Below are positions 34,370 through 42,450 of a DNA stretch of 64,000 bases, piece by piece. Source of the stretch: Gryllotalpicola daejeonensis (GTDB taxonomy: Bacteria; Actinomycetota; Actinomycetes; Actinomycetales; Microbacteriaceae); NCBI RefSeq assembly GCF_039538145.1, contig NZ_BAABBV010000001.1, forward strand, positions 1,674,001 through 1,738,000. The letters are read 5' to 3'. Under the pieces are notes generated by a model. The model had not been told where the DNA came from, ran no database searches, and saw only the letters and a program-made list of their open reading frames with translations. Position 1 is the stretch's first letter, and each line of letters begins with the position of its first letter. The translations under genes and the position numbers were made by a program.

Positions 34370-35404
34370 TTGCGACATTGGGCGAAGCAGGAGAGGCTAT
34401 TTGCACAAACGTGCACCGGGTCGTCGTGCACTGGTGGGAGGTGCGTCACGGACCGAAAGACGCAAGAGGCGCTCACGGCGGCGAACCTCTACTACATGCA
34501 GGACCTCACGATGGAGGCCATCGCCGACGAGATGCACACCTCGCGGTCATCCGTCTCTCGCCTGCTCAGCTACGCGCGGCAGTCCGGCCTCGTCAACATC
34601 ACGATCCGCACGCCGGACGAGTCCGTGCCATCGCTTCAGACGGAGATCAACGAGCGCTTCGGCATCGCGAGCTACATCGTCCCCGTGCCCGGGAACGTGA
34701 GCGAAGTGGACCGGCTCGAGCGCGTCGCCCTGGTCGCAGCGCGCACACTCGACCACTTCATCGACTCGAGCATGACCGTCGGCATCGCGTGGGGCACGAC
34801 CATGAGCGCGGTCTCGCGCTACCTCGTGCCGAAGAAGGTGCACAGCGTCGAGGTGGTGCAGCTGAACGGCGCGGGCAACCAGTACACGACGGGAGTGGTC
34901 TACGCGAGCGAACTGCTGCGCCGTTTCGGCGAGGCCTTCTCGGCGGTGACGCACGAGTTTCCCGTGCCGGCGCTCTTCGACCACCCGACGACGCGCGAGC
35001 TCATGTGGAAAGAGCGCAGCATCGGGCACATCCTCGACATCCAGCGCCGCATGGACGTCGCGATCTTCGGCCTGGGCGCGCCCTTCTCGGAAGTGCCGAG
35101 CCACGTCTACTCCGGCGGCTACCTCAGCACCGCCGACTACAAGGCACTGACAGCCGCGAACGTCGTCGGCGACGTCGCGACGGTGTTCTTCCGCGAGGAC
35201 GGCACCTGGGAAGACATCCCGATCAATCGCCGCGCAAGCGGCCCCGATGTGAGCCTCATCAGGCGCACCCCGCGGCGGGTCTGCGTGACCGCGGGACCGT
35301 CGAAGGTGCACAGTCTGCGCGGTGCGCTGAACGCCCGGCTCATCACCGATCTGGTGGTCGACGAGGCCACCGCGTTCGCCCTTCTGAAGGAGGTCGGCGG
35401 CTGA
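34370..35404 (+). CDS. SorC/DeoR-type sugar-binding transcriptional regulator
   Basis: The domain begins with the HTH QEALTAANLYYMQDLTMEAI, then ADEMHTSRSSVSRLLSYARQ. A SorC sugar-phosphate-binding domain follows (SMTVGIAWGTTMSAVSRYL, NGAGNQYTTGVVYASELLRR, IFGLGAPF, DLVVDEATAFALL). The start is uncertain. The TTG at 34370 is the only canonical start upstream of the HTH and lacks a ribosome site. A strong GGGAGGTG at 34436-34443 instead points to an ACG at 34448. It probably senses a triose or glycerol phosphate and controls glpFK and glpD via TGCAC-N4-GTGCA. Confidence 0.87.
   Translation: MRHWAKQERLFAQTCTGSSCTGGRCVTDRKTQEALTAANLYYMQDLTMEAIADEMHTSRSSVSRLLSYARQSGLVNITIRTPDESVPSLQTEINERFGIASYIVPVPGNVSEVDRLERVALVAARTLDHFIDSSMTVGIAWGTTMSAVSRYLVPKKVHSVEVVQLNGAGNQYTTGVVYASELLRRFGEAFSAVTHEFPVPALFDHPTTRELMWKERSIGHILDIQRRMDVAIFGLGAPFSEVPSHVYSGGYLSTADYKALTAANVVGDVATVFFREDGTWEDIPINRRASGPDVSLIRRTPRRVCVTAGPSKVHSLRGALNARLITDLVVDEATAFALLKEVGG
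34402..34415. promoter_or_regulatory. Operator TGCAC-N4-GTGCA between glpD and the SorC regulator
   Basis: TGCAC-AAAC-GTGCA is the second copy of the dyad. A further GTGCAC lies at 34426-34431. It is positioned to control both glpD and the regulator gene. Confidence 0.7.
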
Positions 35405-35638
35405 TCCGGTTCAGCCCGCGTCGCCTGTGCTGGCGCGGAATCATGCGGACGCATGATTGTGCGACATTCGTCGCAATACCCCCTTTTCTGGGGGCAGTTC
35501 GTGCCCTACTCTGAAGGTGCCGCGTCGGATGGCTCGCCGACTCCATGTGGGGAGGCAAGCGGCGACGCGTTCCCGACGCAGGCGTGCAAGGGTCTGGTGG
35601 AAGGTGTTCGGGTCACCTTCCCCCAGGCCCTTCTTCTG
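35405..35638. other. Convergent intergenic region with three serial hairpins
   Basis: 234 nt without a gene. Three consecutive perfect hairpins: AATCATGCG-GA-CGCATGATT (35439-35458), TGCGAC-ATTC-GTCGCA (35460-35475) and CCCCC-N6-GGGGG (35479-35494). A fourth, CTTCCCCCAG (35617-35626) with CTGGGGGAAG (35645-35654), uses the 3' codons of the aldehyde dehydrogenase gene as one arm. Confidence 0.7.
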
Positions 35639-37141
35639 TCAGTTCTGGGGGAAGCCGAGGTTGATGCCGCCGTGGCTCGGGTCGAGCCAGCGGCTCGTGA
35701 CCGCCTTGAGCTGGGTGAAGAATCGCACGCCCTCTGCGCCGTGGGCCTTCGTGTCGCCGAACAGCGAATCGCGCCAGCCGCCGAACGAGAACGTCGCCAC
35801 CGGCACCGGAATCGGCACGTTGATGCCGATCATGCCGACCTGCACCTCACGCTGGAAGCGGCGCGCAGCACCACCGTCGTTGGTGAAGATCGCGGTGCCG
35901 TTGCCGAACGCGCCCCGGTTGATCAGCTCGATGCCCGCCTCGAACGACGGCACCCGCACCACCGACAGCACCGGCCCGAAGATCTCCTCGGTGTACACGC
36001 GGCTGGTCGTCGGAACCTTGTCGATGAGGGTCGGGCCGAGCCAGAATCCGTCTTCCTCACCGTCCACCTCGACCTCGCGCCCGTCCACGACGACGCTCGC
36101 CCCGTCCGCCGCAGCCACGTCGATATAGGAGGCGACCTTGTCGCGGTGCTCGCGGGTCACCAGCGGGCCCATGTCGCAGCCGCGGCGCCCGTCGCCGATC
36201 TTGAGGCCTCCGATGCGGTCCTTGATCTTCGCGACCAGCTCGTCGGCGACCGGCTCGACCGCGACGACCACCGAGATCGCCATGCACCGCTCCCCCGCCG
36301 ACCCGAACCCGGCGTTCACGGCGCTGTCGGCCGTGAGGTCGAGGTCGGCGTCCGGCAGCACCAGCATGTGGTTCTTCGCCCCGCCGAGCGCCTGCACCCG
36401 CTTGCCGTTCCTTGTGCCGTTCTCGTAGACGTAGCGCGCGATCGGCGTCGAGCCGACGAACGAGATCGACCGCACCTCCGGGTGCTCGAGCAGCCCGTCG
36501 ACCGCCTCCTTGTCACCGTTGACCACGGTGAAGACGCCGTCGGGCAGCCCCGCCTCCTTCCACAGGCGCGCCAGCCACAGCGCCGCACTCGGATCCTTCT
36601 CGCTCGGCTTCAGCACCACCGTGTTACCCGCCGCGATCGCGATCGGGAAGAACCAGGCCGGCACCATCGCCGGGAAGTTGAACGGCGAGATGATCCCGAC
36701 GACGCCGAGCGGCTGGCGGATCGAGTACACGTCGATCCCCGAGGATGCCTGCTCGCTGAACTCGCCCTTGAGGTGATGGGCCAGCCCACAGGCGAACTCG
36801 ACGACCTCCTGCCCGCGCGAGATCTCGCCGAGCGCGTCGGAGAGGACCTTCCCGTGCTCGCTCGTGATGATCTCGGCCAGCTCGCTCTTGCGCGCCTCCA
36901 GCAGCTCGCGGAACCTGAACACGACCGCCTGCCGCCGTGCGAGCGAGGTCTCGGCCCACGCCGGGAACGCCGCCCTGGCGCTCGCCACGGCGGCGTCGAC
37001 CTCGGCGCGGTTCGCGAGCGCGACCCGCTTCGTCTCGACACCCAGCGCGGGGTCGTACACCGGAGCCGTCCGGCCGCTCGTCGATTCCTGCTCACGGCCG
37101 TCGATCCAGTGGGGCACCACCTGCGGCTCTGCATTGGTCAT
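35639..37141 (-). CDS. mmsA: CoA-acylating methylmalonate-semialdehyde dehydrogenase
   Basis: 500 aa. Aldehyde dehydrogenase fold: the catalytic Cys is in FGSAGERCMAISV, and NAD/CoA-site residues are in PFNFPAMVPAWFFPIAIAAG and FVGSTPIARYVYENG. Absence of the general-base Glu in a VQALGGAKNH context is typical of the CoA-acylating MmsA/IolA group. Substrates are methylmalonate or malonate semialdehyde from valine, thymine or inositol breakdown, giving propionyl- or acetyl-CoA. It stands alone here with no mmsB or iol neighbours, so the pathway is not fixed. Confidence 0.93.
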   Translation of the reverse strand: MTNAEPQVVPHWIDGREQESTSGRTAPVYDPALGVETKRVALANRAEVDAAVASARAAFPAWAETSLARRQAVVFRFRELLEARKSELAEIITSEHGKVLSDALGEISRGQEVVEFACGLAHHLKGEFSEQASSGIDVYSIRQPLGVVGIISPFNFPAMVPAWFFPIAIAAGNTVVLKPSEKDPSAALWLARLWKEAGLPDGVFTVVNGDKEAVDGLLEHPEVRSISFVGSTPIARYVYENGTRNGKRVQALGGAKNHMLVLPDADLDLTADSAVNAGFGSAGERCMAISVVVAVEPVADELVAKIKDRIGGLKIGDGRRGCDMGPLVTREHRDKVASYIDVAAADGASVVVDGREVEVDGEEDGFWLGPTLIDKVPTTSRVYTEEIFGPVLSVVRVPSFEAGIELINRGAFGNGTAIFTNDGGAARRFQREVQVGMIGINVPIPVPVATFSFGGWRDSLFGDTKAHGAEGVRFFTQLKAVTSRWLDPSHGGINLGFPQN

Positions 37142-37250
37142 GACACGAAGGTTACGACTTCCGACGTGACGAGCGCGTTTCGTGGGCGATGATCGGTTCA
37201 GGCATCCGTCATGCCAGAAATTCACCACCTCACCGACGCAGGAGACCCAC

Positions 37251-37592
37251 GTGACCGGCTACCTCGACAGCGACGACCGCAAGTACACCCGCGTGTACAA
37301 GGAGCAGACGCCCGACATCCTCAAGGCGTTCGCCGACTTCGACAACGCCGTGTTCGCGGCCGAAGGGCGCGAGATCCCGCTCAAGTACCGCGAGCTCATC
37401 GCGCTCGGCGTCGCGCTGACCACCCAGTGCACCTACTGCATCGACGGGCACTCGAACAACGCGGTCAAGGCCGGTGCCACCCAGGCCGAGCTGGCCGAGG
37501 CTGCCTGGGTCGCCGCGGCATTGCGCGCGGGGGCCTCGTATGCGCATGGCCGCCTCGCCTTCAAGCTCACCGAGGGCGCGCACCAGCACTGA
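37251..37592 (+). CDS. AhpD-like carboxymuconolactone decarboxylase family protein
   Basis: 113 aa from GTG 37251, with GGAG 6 nt upstream. The CxxCxxxH redox motif is present (TQCTYCIDGHSNNAVKAG), flanked by the family helices (IPLKYRELIALGVALT and EAAWVAAALRAGASYAHG). Proteins with this motif act as alkylhydroperoxidase-type reductants. The partner reductant is unknown. A GC-rich hairpin terminator follows directly. Confidence 0.88.
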   Translation: MTGYLDSDDRKYTRVYKEQTPDILKAFADFDNAVFAAEGREIPLKYRELIALGVALTTQCTYCIDGHSNNAVKAGATQAELAEAAWVAAALRAGASYAHGRLAFKLTEGAHQH

Positions 37593-37594
37593 CG

Positions 37595-37624
37595 CGCGGC
37601 GCGCAGCGCGCGAGACGCGCCGCG
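37595..37624 (+). terminator. Hairpin terminator after ahpD-like gene
   Basis: CGCGGCGCG (37595-37603) pairs with CGCGCCGCG (37616-37624), 3 nt after the stop codon. Confidence 0.7.
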
Positions 37625-37761
37625 GCGACACACGCACTTAATCCGACACACAGCCGTTACACACCAGCGACTGAGGATCGAATAGCGTCACTTCATCTGC
37701 GTGCCCCACAGGGGCTACACGCGGCTCAACGGTTCTCGAATCCGAGACAGAGGAGAAGTGA

Positions 37762-40700
37762 ATGAATCAACGGTCCGCACGCCGTTGGAGAGCGGTGGTG
37801 ACGGGCGTGGCTTCCACGGCCGTCCTGGTCTCCGTCGGCATGTCCGCCCCCGGCCTGGCAGCGACGAGTGCGCCGACGGCGCCCTACGTCGCACCCCACA
37901 CGGATGCCGCGAAGCTGAAGCTCGCACCTGAGCTGCAGGCCGCCCCCGGAACGTCGCGCAGCACGGTGTTCGTGCAGCTGTCTGGCTCCGGTGCCGTCGA
38001 CTCCGGCAGCGCTGCGGCGGCGAAGACGCGCCGCAGCGACGTCAGCAAGTCCGCCTCTGCCGCGTTCGCCGTGGCGAAGGCGAAGGACGCGAAGGCCACA
38101 CAGCTGTTCACCGTCAGCAACGCGGTGCCCGGCTTCGCGGTGACGGCGGATCAGGGCGCGATCGACGCGATCGCCGCCCGCAGCGACGTCGTCAAGATCA
38201 CTCCTCTCACGCCGAAGACCCTCGAGAACGCCAGCACCGCTCAGCTGACCAAGGCCGTCAACGAGTGGCAGGCGGGCAACCTCGGCAAGAACGTCAAGGT
38301 GGGCATCATCGACACCGGTGTCGACTACACCCACGCCGACTTCGGCGGAGCAGGGACCGTTGCAGCCTGGGATGCCGCGCACGCGGCCTCTGCGGGGGCG
38401 TTCACCCCGACGGCCAAGGTCGTCGGCGGCTACGACTTCGTCGGCGACGACTACGACGCGAAGACGGACGACCCGACCTATCAGCCGGTTCCGCACCCCG
38501 ACACCAACCCGCTCGACTGCAACAGCCACGGCACCCACGTCGCCGGCATCATCGGCGGCTACGGCGTCAACGCGGACGGCACGACCTTCCGCGGCGACTA
38601 CGGCTCGCTGACCAGCGACGACCTGTACAACATGAAGGTCGGCCCCGGCATGGCTCCGCTTGCCGAGCTGTACGCGCTCAAGGTGTTCGGCTGCGTCGGC
38701 TCGACCAACGAGGTCATTCCCGCGCTCGACTGGGCGCTCGACCCGAACGGCGACGGCAACTTCTCCGACCACCTCGACATCGTCAACATGTCGCTCGGCT
38801 CGGACTACGCCCCCGCCGACGACCCCGAGAACGCGGTCGTCGACCAGCTCGCCCAGCACGGCGTGCTCCCCGTCATCGCGATGGGCAACGCCGGTGACAT
38901 CACCGACGCCGGCGGCTCGCCGGGGAACGCGGTGCGCTCGGTGGCCGTCGCCTCGACAGTCGACGCGTATCAGCTGCGCGATGGACTGAGGGTGAACGCG
39001 CCGTCCGACCTCGCCGGCATCGCCGACGGGCAGTTCTCGCAGGCGTACCCGTGGATCGGGTCGAGCCCGGTGACCGGCCAGGTCGTCGCAAGCCCGGCGG
39101 ACAACGCCGACGGCTGTGCGGCCTACAGCGCGGCTGACGCCGCCGCCATCGCGGGCAAGATCGTCTGGCAGTACTGGGACGACAACGACTCCACCCGTGC
39201 CTGCGGCTCCGCCGCTCGCGGCGGGAACGCGGCCAAGGCGGGAGCGATCGGGGCGATCTTCACCTCGGGCCTCGACGTCTTCGCAGCGGGCATCACGGGT
39301 GACTCGACGATTCCGATCATCCAGCTTCCGAAGAAGCAGACCGACCGGCTGCAGCCGGCGGTGGATGCCGGGACGCTGAACGTGACGTTCGACCCGTCGC
39401 TGCAGGCATCCGTCAAGTCGATCGACCCGACCATCACGGACACCGCCAGCTCCTTCACGTCGCGCGGCACCCACGGTTCCGTCGGCGTCGTGAAGCCCGA
39501 CCTCGCAGCCCCCGGCGACACGATCGCCTCCGCAGGCATGGGCTCCGGCAGCGGCGTTCTCGTCGACTCGGGCACCTCGATGGCGACGCCGAACGTCGCG
39601 GGCATCGCGGCGCTCGTCAAGGTCGCGCACCCGACGTGGACGACCGAGCAGCTCAAGGCCGACCTGATGAACACGGCCGGTCACGACGTGTACTCGGGCG
39701 ACAGCCAGAGCGGCCCGATCTACGGCCCCAACCGCGTGGGCGCGGGCCGCGTCGACGCGAAGGCCGCGGTCGACAACGACCTGCTCGTCTACGACAAGGA
39801 CACCGCCGGTGCCGTGTCGGCCTCGTTCGGCGTCATCGCGGCGCCGATCACGAGCAAATCGGTCACTCAGAAGCGCACGCTCACGGTGCAGAACACGGGC
39901 CGGTCTGCCAAGACGGTCTCGCTCTCGTACCAGGCGATCACGGCGGAGCCCGGTGTGCACTACACCGTCTCGCCCTCGCGTCTCACCGTCGGAGCGGGCC
40001 GCTCGGCGACCGCGACCGTCACGGTGACCGTCACGCCGAGCGCGCTGAAGAAGACGATCGACCCGACCGAGAACCCCGAGGCGGGGATCGGCGTGCCGCG
40101 CTCCTTCATCTCCGACGCGTCGGGCCGTGTGCTCGTCGCCGAGGCGGGGAAGACCGCGCTGCGAGTTCCCGTGTACGCCGCCGCCAAGCCCACGTCGGCG
40201 ACGTCGACCAAGGTGGTGACCACGGGTCGCGGCACGGCGGCGACGTCGTCGTTCGCGATCTCGGGCCACGGCTTCGACCAGGGCACGGGCGCCGCGGAGT
40301 TCCGCTCGCTGGCATCCGTTCTCACCCTGGGCGCGACCAGCCCACGAGAGTCGGCGTGCACGGACACGCAGACGGGCGGATGCCTCGGCGTGCCGTCGGA
40401 CGGCGCGGGTGACCTGCGCTACGTCGGCGCGGGGTCGACGCCTGACAAGTCGGGCTCGTACGCCAACGGCTGGCTGTACTTCGGCGTCAACACGTGGGGG
40501 CAGGGTGCGACCATCGGCCACACCGTCATCCCCTACGTCGACATCGACACGACCGGCGATGGCGTGCCCGACTACGAGGTGGCCGCCCTGTACTACGACT
40601 CGACCGATGTTCCGGTCTCAGAGCTGTTCGACTACGCGACGGGCAAGCTGCTCGACGTCGAGCCGATCAACGTGAACTGGGGCGACGTCGACACGAACGA

Positions 40701-41124
40701 GTTCGACACCGACACCACGCTGATTCCGGTGTGGCCGGCGGCGATCGGTGTGACGGACGACGTGAAGTCGTTCCCGATCACCTACCGGGTCGGCGTGGTC
40801 GGCAGCTACACGAGCACCGACATCGACGACTCGACGCCCGTCACCTACGACGTCGTCGACCCGGCGATCTCGGTCGCGGCGCCGCTGTACCTGGACCAGG
40901 CCGGAACGACGATCCCGTTCCAGCTCGGCGCCGACGCGACGGCCGCCACCAAGGCGCTCGTGCTGCACCTGCACGGCGCCCCCGGCAAGCGCGCGGAGGT
41001 CGTGAGTCTGACCAGCGGCTCGCACAAGCCGACACCGCCCGGAAAGAAGCACGGCAAGGGCTCGCTGCCGCCGCACAGCAAGTGGGGCTGGCCCCACTTC
41101 GGCGGTGGCCGCGCGCGCGGCTGA
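37762..41124 (+). CDS. Secreted subtilisin-like serine protease (S8)
   Basis: 1120 aa. A signal peptide (about 1-34, basic start, hydrophobic TGVASTAVLVSVGM, then AATSA) is followed by an inhibitor I9-like propeptide (about 60-150). The catalytic domain has Asp184 (GIIDTGVDYTHADF), His256 (NSHGTHVAGIIGG) and Ser606 (GTSMATPNVAGIAALV). A PA-type insert sits between His and Ser, and Fn3-like domains follow (about 690-800 and later). The C-terminus ends in basic HKPTPPGKKHGKG and WPHFGGGRARG with no LPxTG. AGGAG precedes the ATG. It is probably extracellular and nutritional. Confidence 0.95.
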   Translation: MNQRSARRWRAVVTGVASTAVLVSVGMSAPGLAATSAPTAPYVAPHTDAAKLKLAPELQAAPGTSRSTVFVQLSGSGAVDSGSAAAAKTRRSDVSKSASAAFAVAKAKDAKATQLFTVSNAVPGFAVTADQGAIDAIAARSDVVKITPLTPKTLENASTAQLTKAVNEWQAGNLGKNVKVGIIDTGVDYTHADFGGAGTVAAWDAAHAASAGAFTPTAKVVGGYDFVGDDYDAKTDDPTYQPVPHPDTNPLDCNSHGTHVAGIIGGYGVNADGTTFRGDYGSLTSDDLYNMKVGPGMAPLAELYALKVFGCVGSTNEVIPALDWALDPNGDGNFSDHLDIVNMSLGSDYAPADDPENAVVDQLAQHGVLPVIAMGNAGDITDAGGSPGNAVRSVAVASTVDAYQLRDGLRVNAPSDLAGIADGQFSQAYPWIGSSPVTGQVVASPADNADGCAAYSAADAAAIAGKIVWQYWDDNDSTRACGSAARGGNAAKAGAIGAIFTSGLDVFAAGITGDSTIPIIQLPKKQTDRLQPAVDAGTLNVTFDPSLQASVKSIDPTITDTASSFTSRGTHGSVGVVKPDLAAPGDTIASAGMGSGSGVLVDSGTSMATPNVAGIAALVKVAHPTWTTEQLKADLMNTAGHDVYSGDSQSGPIYGPNRVGAGRVDAKAAVDNDLLVYDKDTAGAVSASFGVIAAPITSKSVTQKRTLTVQNTGRSAKTVSLSYQAITAEPGVHYTVSPSRLTVGAGRSATATVTVTVTPSALKKTIDPTENPEAGIGVPRSFISDASGRVLVAEAGKTALRVPVYAAAKPTSATSTKVVTTGRGTAATSSFAISGHGFDQGTGAAEFRSLASVLTLGATSPRESACTDTQTGGCLGVPSDGAGDLRYVGAGSTPDKSGSYANGWLYFGVNTWGQGATIGHTVIPYVDIDTTGDGVPDYEVAALYYDSTDVPVSELFDYATGKLLDVEPINVNWGDVDTNEFDTDTTLIPVWPAAIGVTDDVKSFPITYRVGVVGSYTSTDIDDSTPVTYDVVDPAISVAAPLYLDQAGTTIPFQLGADATAATKALVLHLHGAPGKRAEVVSLTSGSHKPTPPGKKHGKGSLPPHSKWGWPHFGGGRARG

Positions 41125-41156
41125 CGTGCTGCTGAACTGATCGATTGACCGCTGCT

Positions 41157-41186
41157 GCGGCGTCGCCCTCTGAGGGGCGGCGCCGC
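41157..41186 (+). terminator. Subtilase gene terminator
   Basis: GCGGCG-T-CGCCC and GGGCG-G-CGCCGC form an 11-bp GC stem with one T·G pair and a short loop, 33 nt after the stop. Confidence 0.65.
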
Positions 41187-41254
41187 ACCAGTCGGTTAAC
41201 CGGGCGCGTGCGGCGCGGTCAGCGGCGCGTCGCTGTGAGCCGCGAACTTTGCTG

Positions 41255-41306
41255 CGACGACTCGAAAAGCGGGAATGCGAGCGGATTCCTGCACTCTGAG
41301 TCGTCG
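41255..41306 (+). repeat. 52-bp palindromic element, copy L1
   Basis: Block structure CGACGAC-N7-GCGGGAATG-N3-GCGGATTCC-N-GCA-N6-GTCGTCG. The ends pair as a 9-bp outer stem, and GCGGGAAT pairs with ATTCCTGC as the inner stem. The same blocks and spacings recur inverted at 42399-42450. Confidence 0.8.
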
Positions 41307-41326
41307 CGCGGGCAGCCGGCTCCGCC

Positions 41327-41349
41327 AGACGACCGATAACGCAGGAATC
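41327..41349 (+). repeat. Half copy L2 of the palindromic element
   Basis: AGACGAC-N7-GCAGGAATC keeps the first two blocks and the 7-nt spacing of the element, with two differences. Confidence 0.5.
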
Positions 41350-41354
41350 CGCTC

Positions 41355-42269
41355 TCAGCCGCGCCATCCGTTGGCGGCGAGCGCGGTGCGCACCATGCGC
41401 TCGACATCCTGCGCTGTGTGGTGCTTGCGCACACGGACGATCGTCCACCCGAGCGCGGAGAGCGTGTTGTAGCGATCGATGTCGATGATCGAGCGATCGT
41501 CGGCGTGCCAGCGTTCGCCCTCGTATTCGACCAGCGTCCGATACCGCTCATAGACGAGGTCGCCGATCGCCACGAGTCGCCCCTGCCGGTCGAGGATGTT
41601 CTGGTTTCGGGCCGGCTCCGGAAGTCCCGCGCGCAGCAGCACGAGCCGCACCCAGGTCTCTTTCGGCGACCAGACGTTCTCGCGCAGCTGAGGCAACGCC
41701 TCTCGGAGGGAACGCGCGCCTGGACGGCTTCCGTGGGCCCGCACCGCGGCCTCGAGACGTGCGCGCGCCGCGAGCAGCACGGGTTTGTCGCAGATGATTC
41801 TGTCTCCGGCCTGGATCAACTCATCCACAGTGAGCACCGTGGCCAGTTCGCACCACAGCTCGGCCGGCTCCCGCACCTCGTGGCCATTGAAGTTGCGGGT
41901 CGAAGCACCCGGGGCCGAATGGCCGTGAACGAACTTGCCGCGGGGGCGCAGCTTGGGCACCGGTGCGCTCACATGCACCTCGAGGCGCTCGTGGCGAAGC
42001 GGGACCGGGATGCCGAGGATACGGGCTGCCGTCACACTGCTGAAGAACCAGCCCTTTGGCAGCTTCGCCCGATACGCATCGCACAGGATCGCGAACTTCC
42101 GCTCGGTCGTCGCCGCCTCGAGCAGTGCCACCGGAACTCGAACGCCGTGGAACGTCGCCGTCAGGTCGCGAGCCCTGAGTCTGCCCCGCGCGATGCCGAA
42201 CGCATCGGACTTCTGAACCGAGAAAGGTGCCTTGGCGAGGGCTGGGGGCAGAGGAGTCGGGGTGCGCAT
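41355..42269 (-). CDS. DUF559 (Vsr-fold) endonuclease-domain protein
   Basis: 304 aa. The C-terminal about 100 aa match the DUF559/Vsr-like restriction-endonuclease fold: QGRLVAIGDLVYERYRTLVE, then YEGERWHADDRSIIDIDRYN and LGWTIVRVRKHH. The D and E of this core are the expected metal ligands. The N-terminal two thirds (PKGWFFSSVTAARILGIPVP, HERLEVHVSAPVPKLRPRGK) resemble the AbiEi-like region common in actinobacterial proteins of this type. The role is unknown; defence, toxin or mobility functions are possible. It is bracketed by inverted palindromic elements. Confidence 0.78.
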   Translation of the reverse strand: MRTPTPLPPALAKAPFSVQKSDAFGIARGRLRARDLTATFHGVRVPVALLEAATTERKFAILCDAYRAKLPKGWFFSSVTAARILGIPVPLRHERLEVHVSAPVPKLRPRGKFVHGHSAPGASTRNFNGHEVREPAELWCELATVLTVDELIQAGDRIICDKPVLLAARARLEAAVRAHGSRPGARSLREALPQLRENVWSPKETWVRLVLLRAGLPEPARNQNILDRQGRLVAIGDLVYERYRTLVEYEGERWHADDRSIIDIDRYNTLSALGWTIVRVRKHHTAQDVERMVRTALAANGWRG

Positions 42270-42398
42270 GCCGGCGAGTGTGGCCGATTTCGCGACGGCC
42301 GAGTTCGGCGTCGCCTCTGAACCGTGAAGAACGCACGCCTCGAAGCAGCTGTGCTGGGCAAGCTCGTCGCGGCGGGGCATCCGTTCGCCCGCTGCGCA

Positions 42399-42450
42399 CG
42401 ACGACCCGCGATGCCGGAATCCGCGATCATTCCCGCATCAGCGGTCGTCG
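42399..42450 (-). repeat. 52-bp palindromic element, copy R1 (inverted)
   Basis: The reverse complement matches L1 in every conserved block (35 of 35 block positions) with identical spacer lengths, while spacers differ. The first outer-stem pair after the block is T-A in L1 and C-G here, a compensatory change. It overlaps the 3' end of the DUF2127 gene. Confidence 0.8.

Larger units (their letters stand above)
41125..41354. other. Intergenic region: terminator plus palindromic element copies
   Basis: No gene. It holds the subtilase terminator (41157-41186), an intact 52-bp palindromic element (41255-41306) and a half copy (41327-41349). GAGCGGATTCCTGC (41279-41292) and GCAGGAATCCGCTC (41341-41354) are an exact 14-bp inverted pair. 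The latter abuts the DUF559 gene stop. Confidence 0.75.

Noticed and set aside
37726..40521. 931-codon open frame on the minus strand
   Set aside because: Antisense to the subtilase gene with shadow-frame composition and no recognisable domain.
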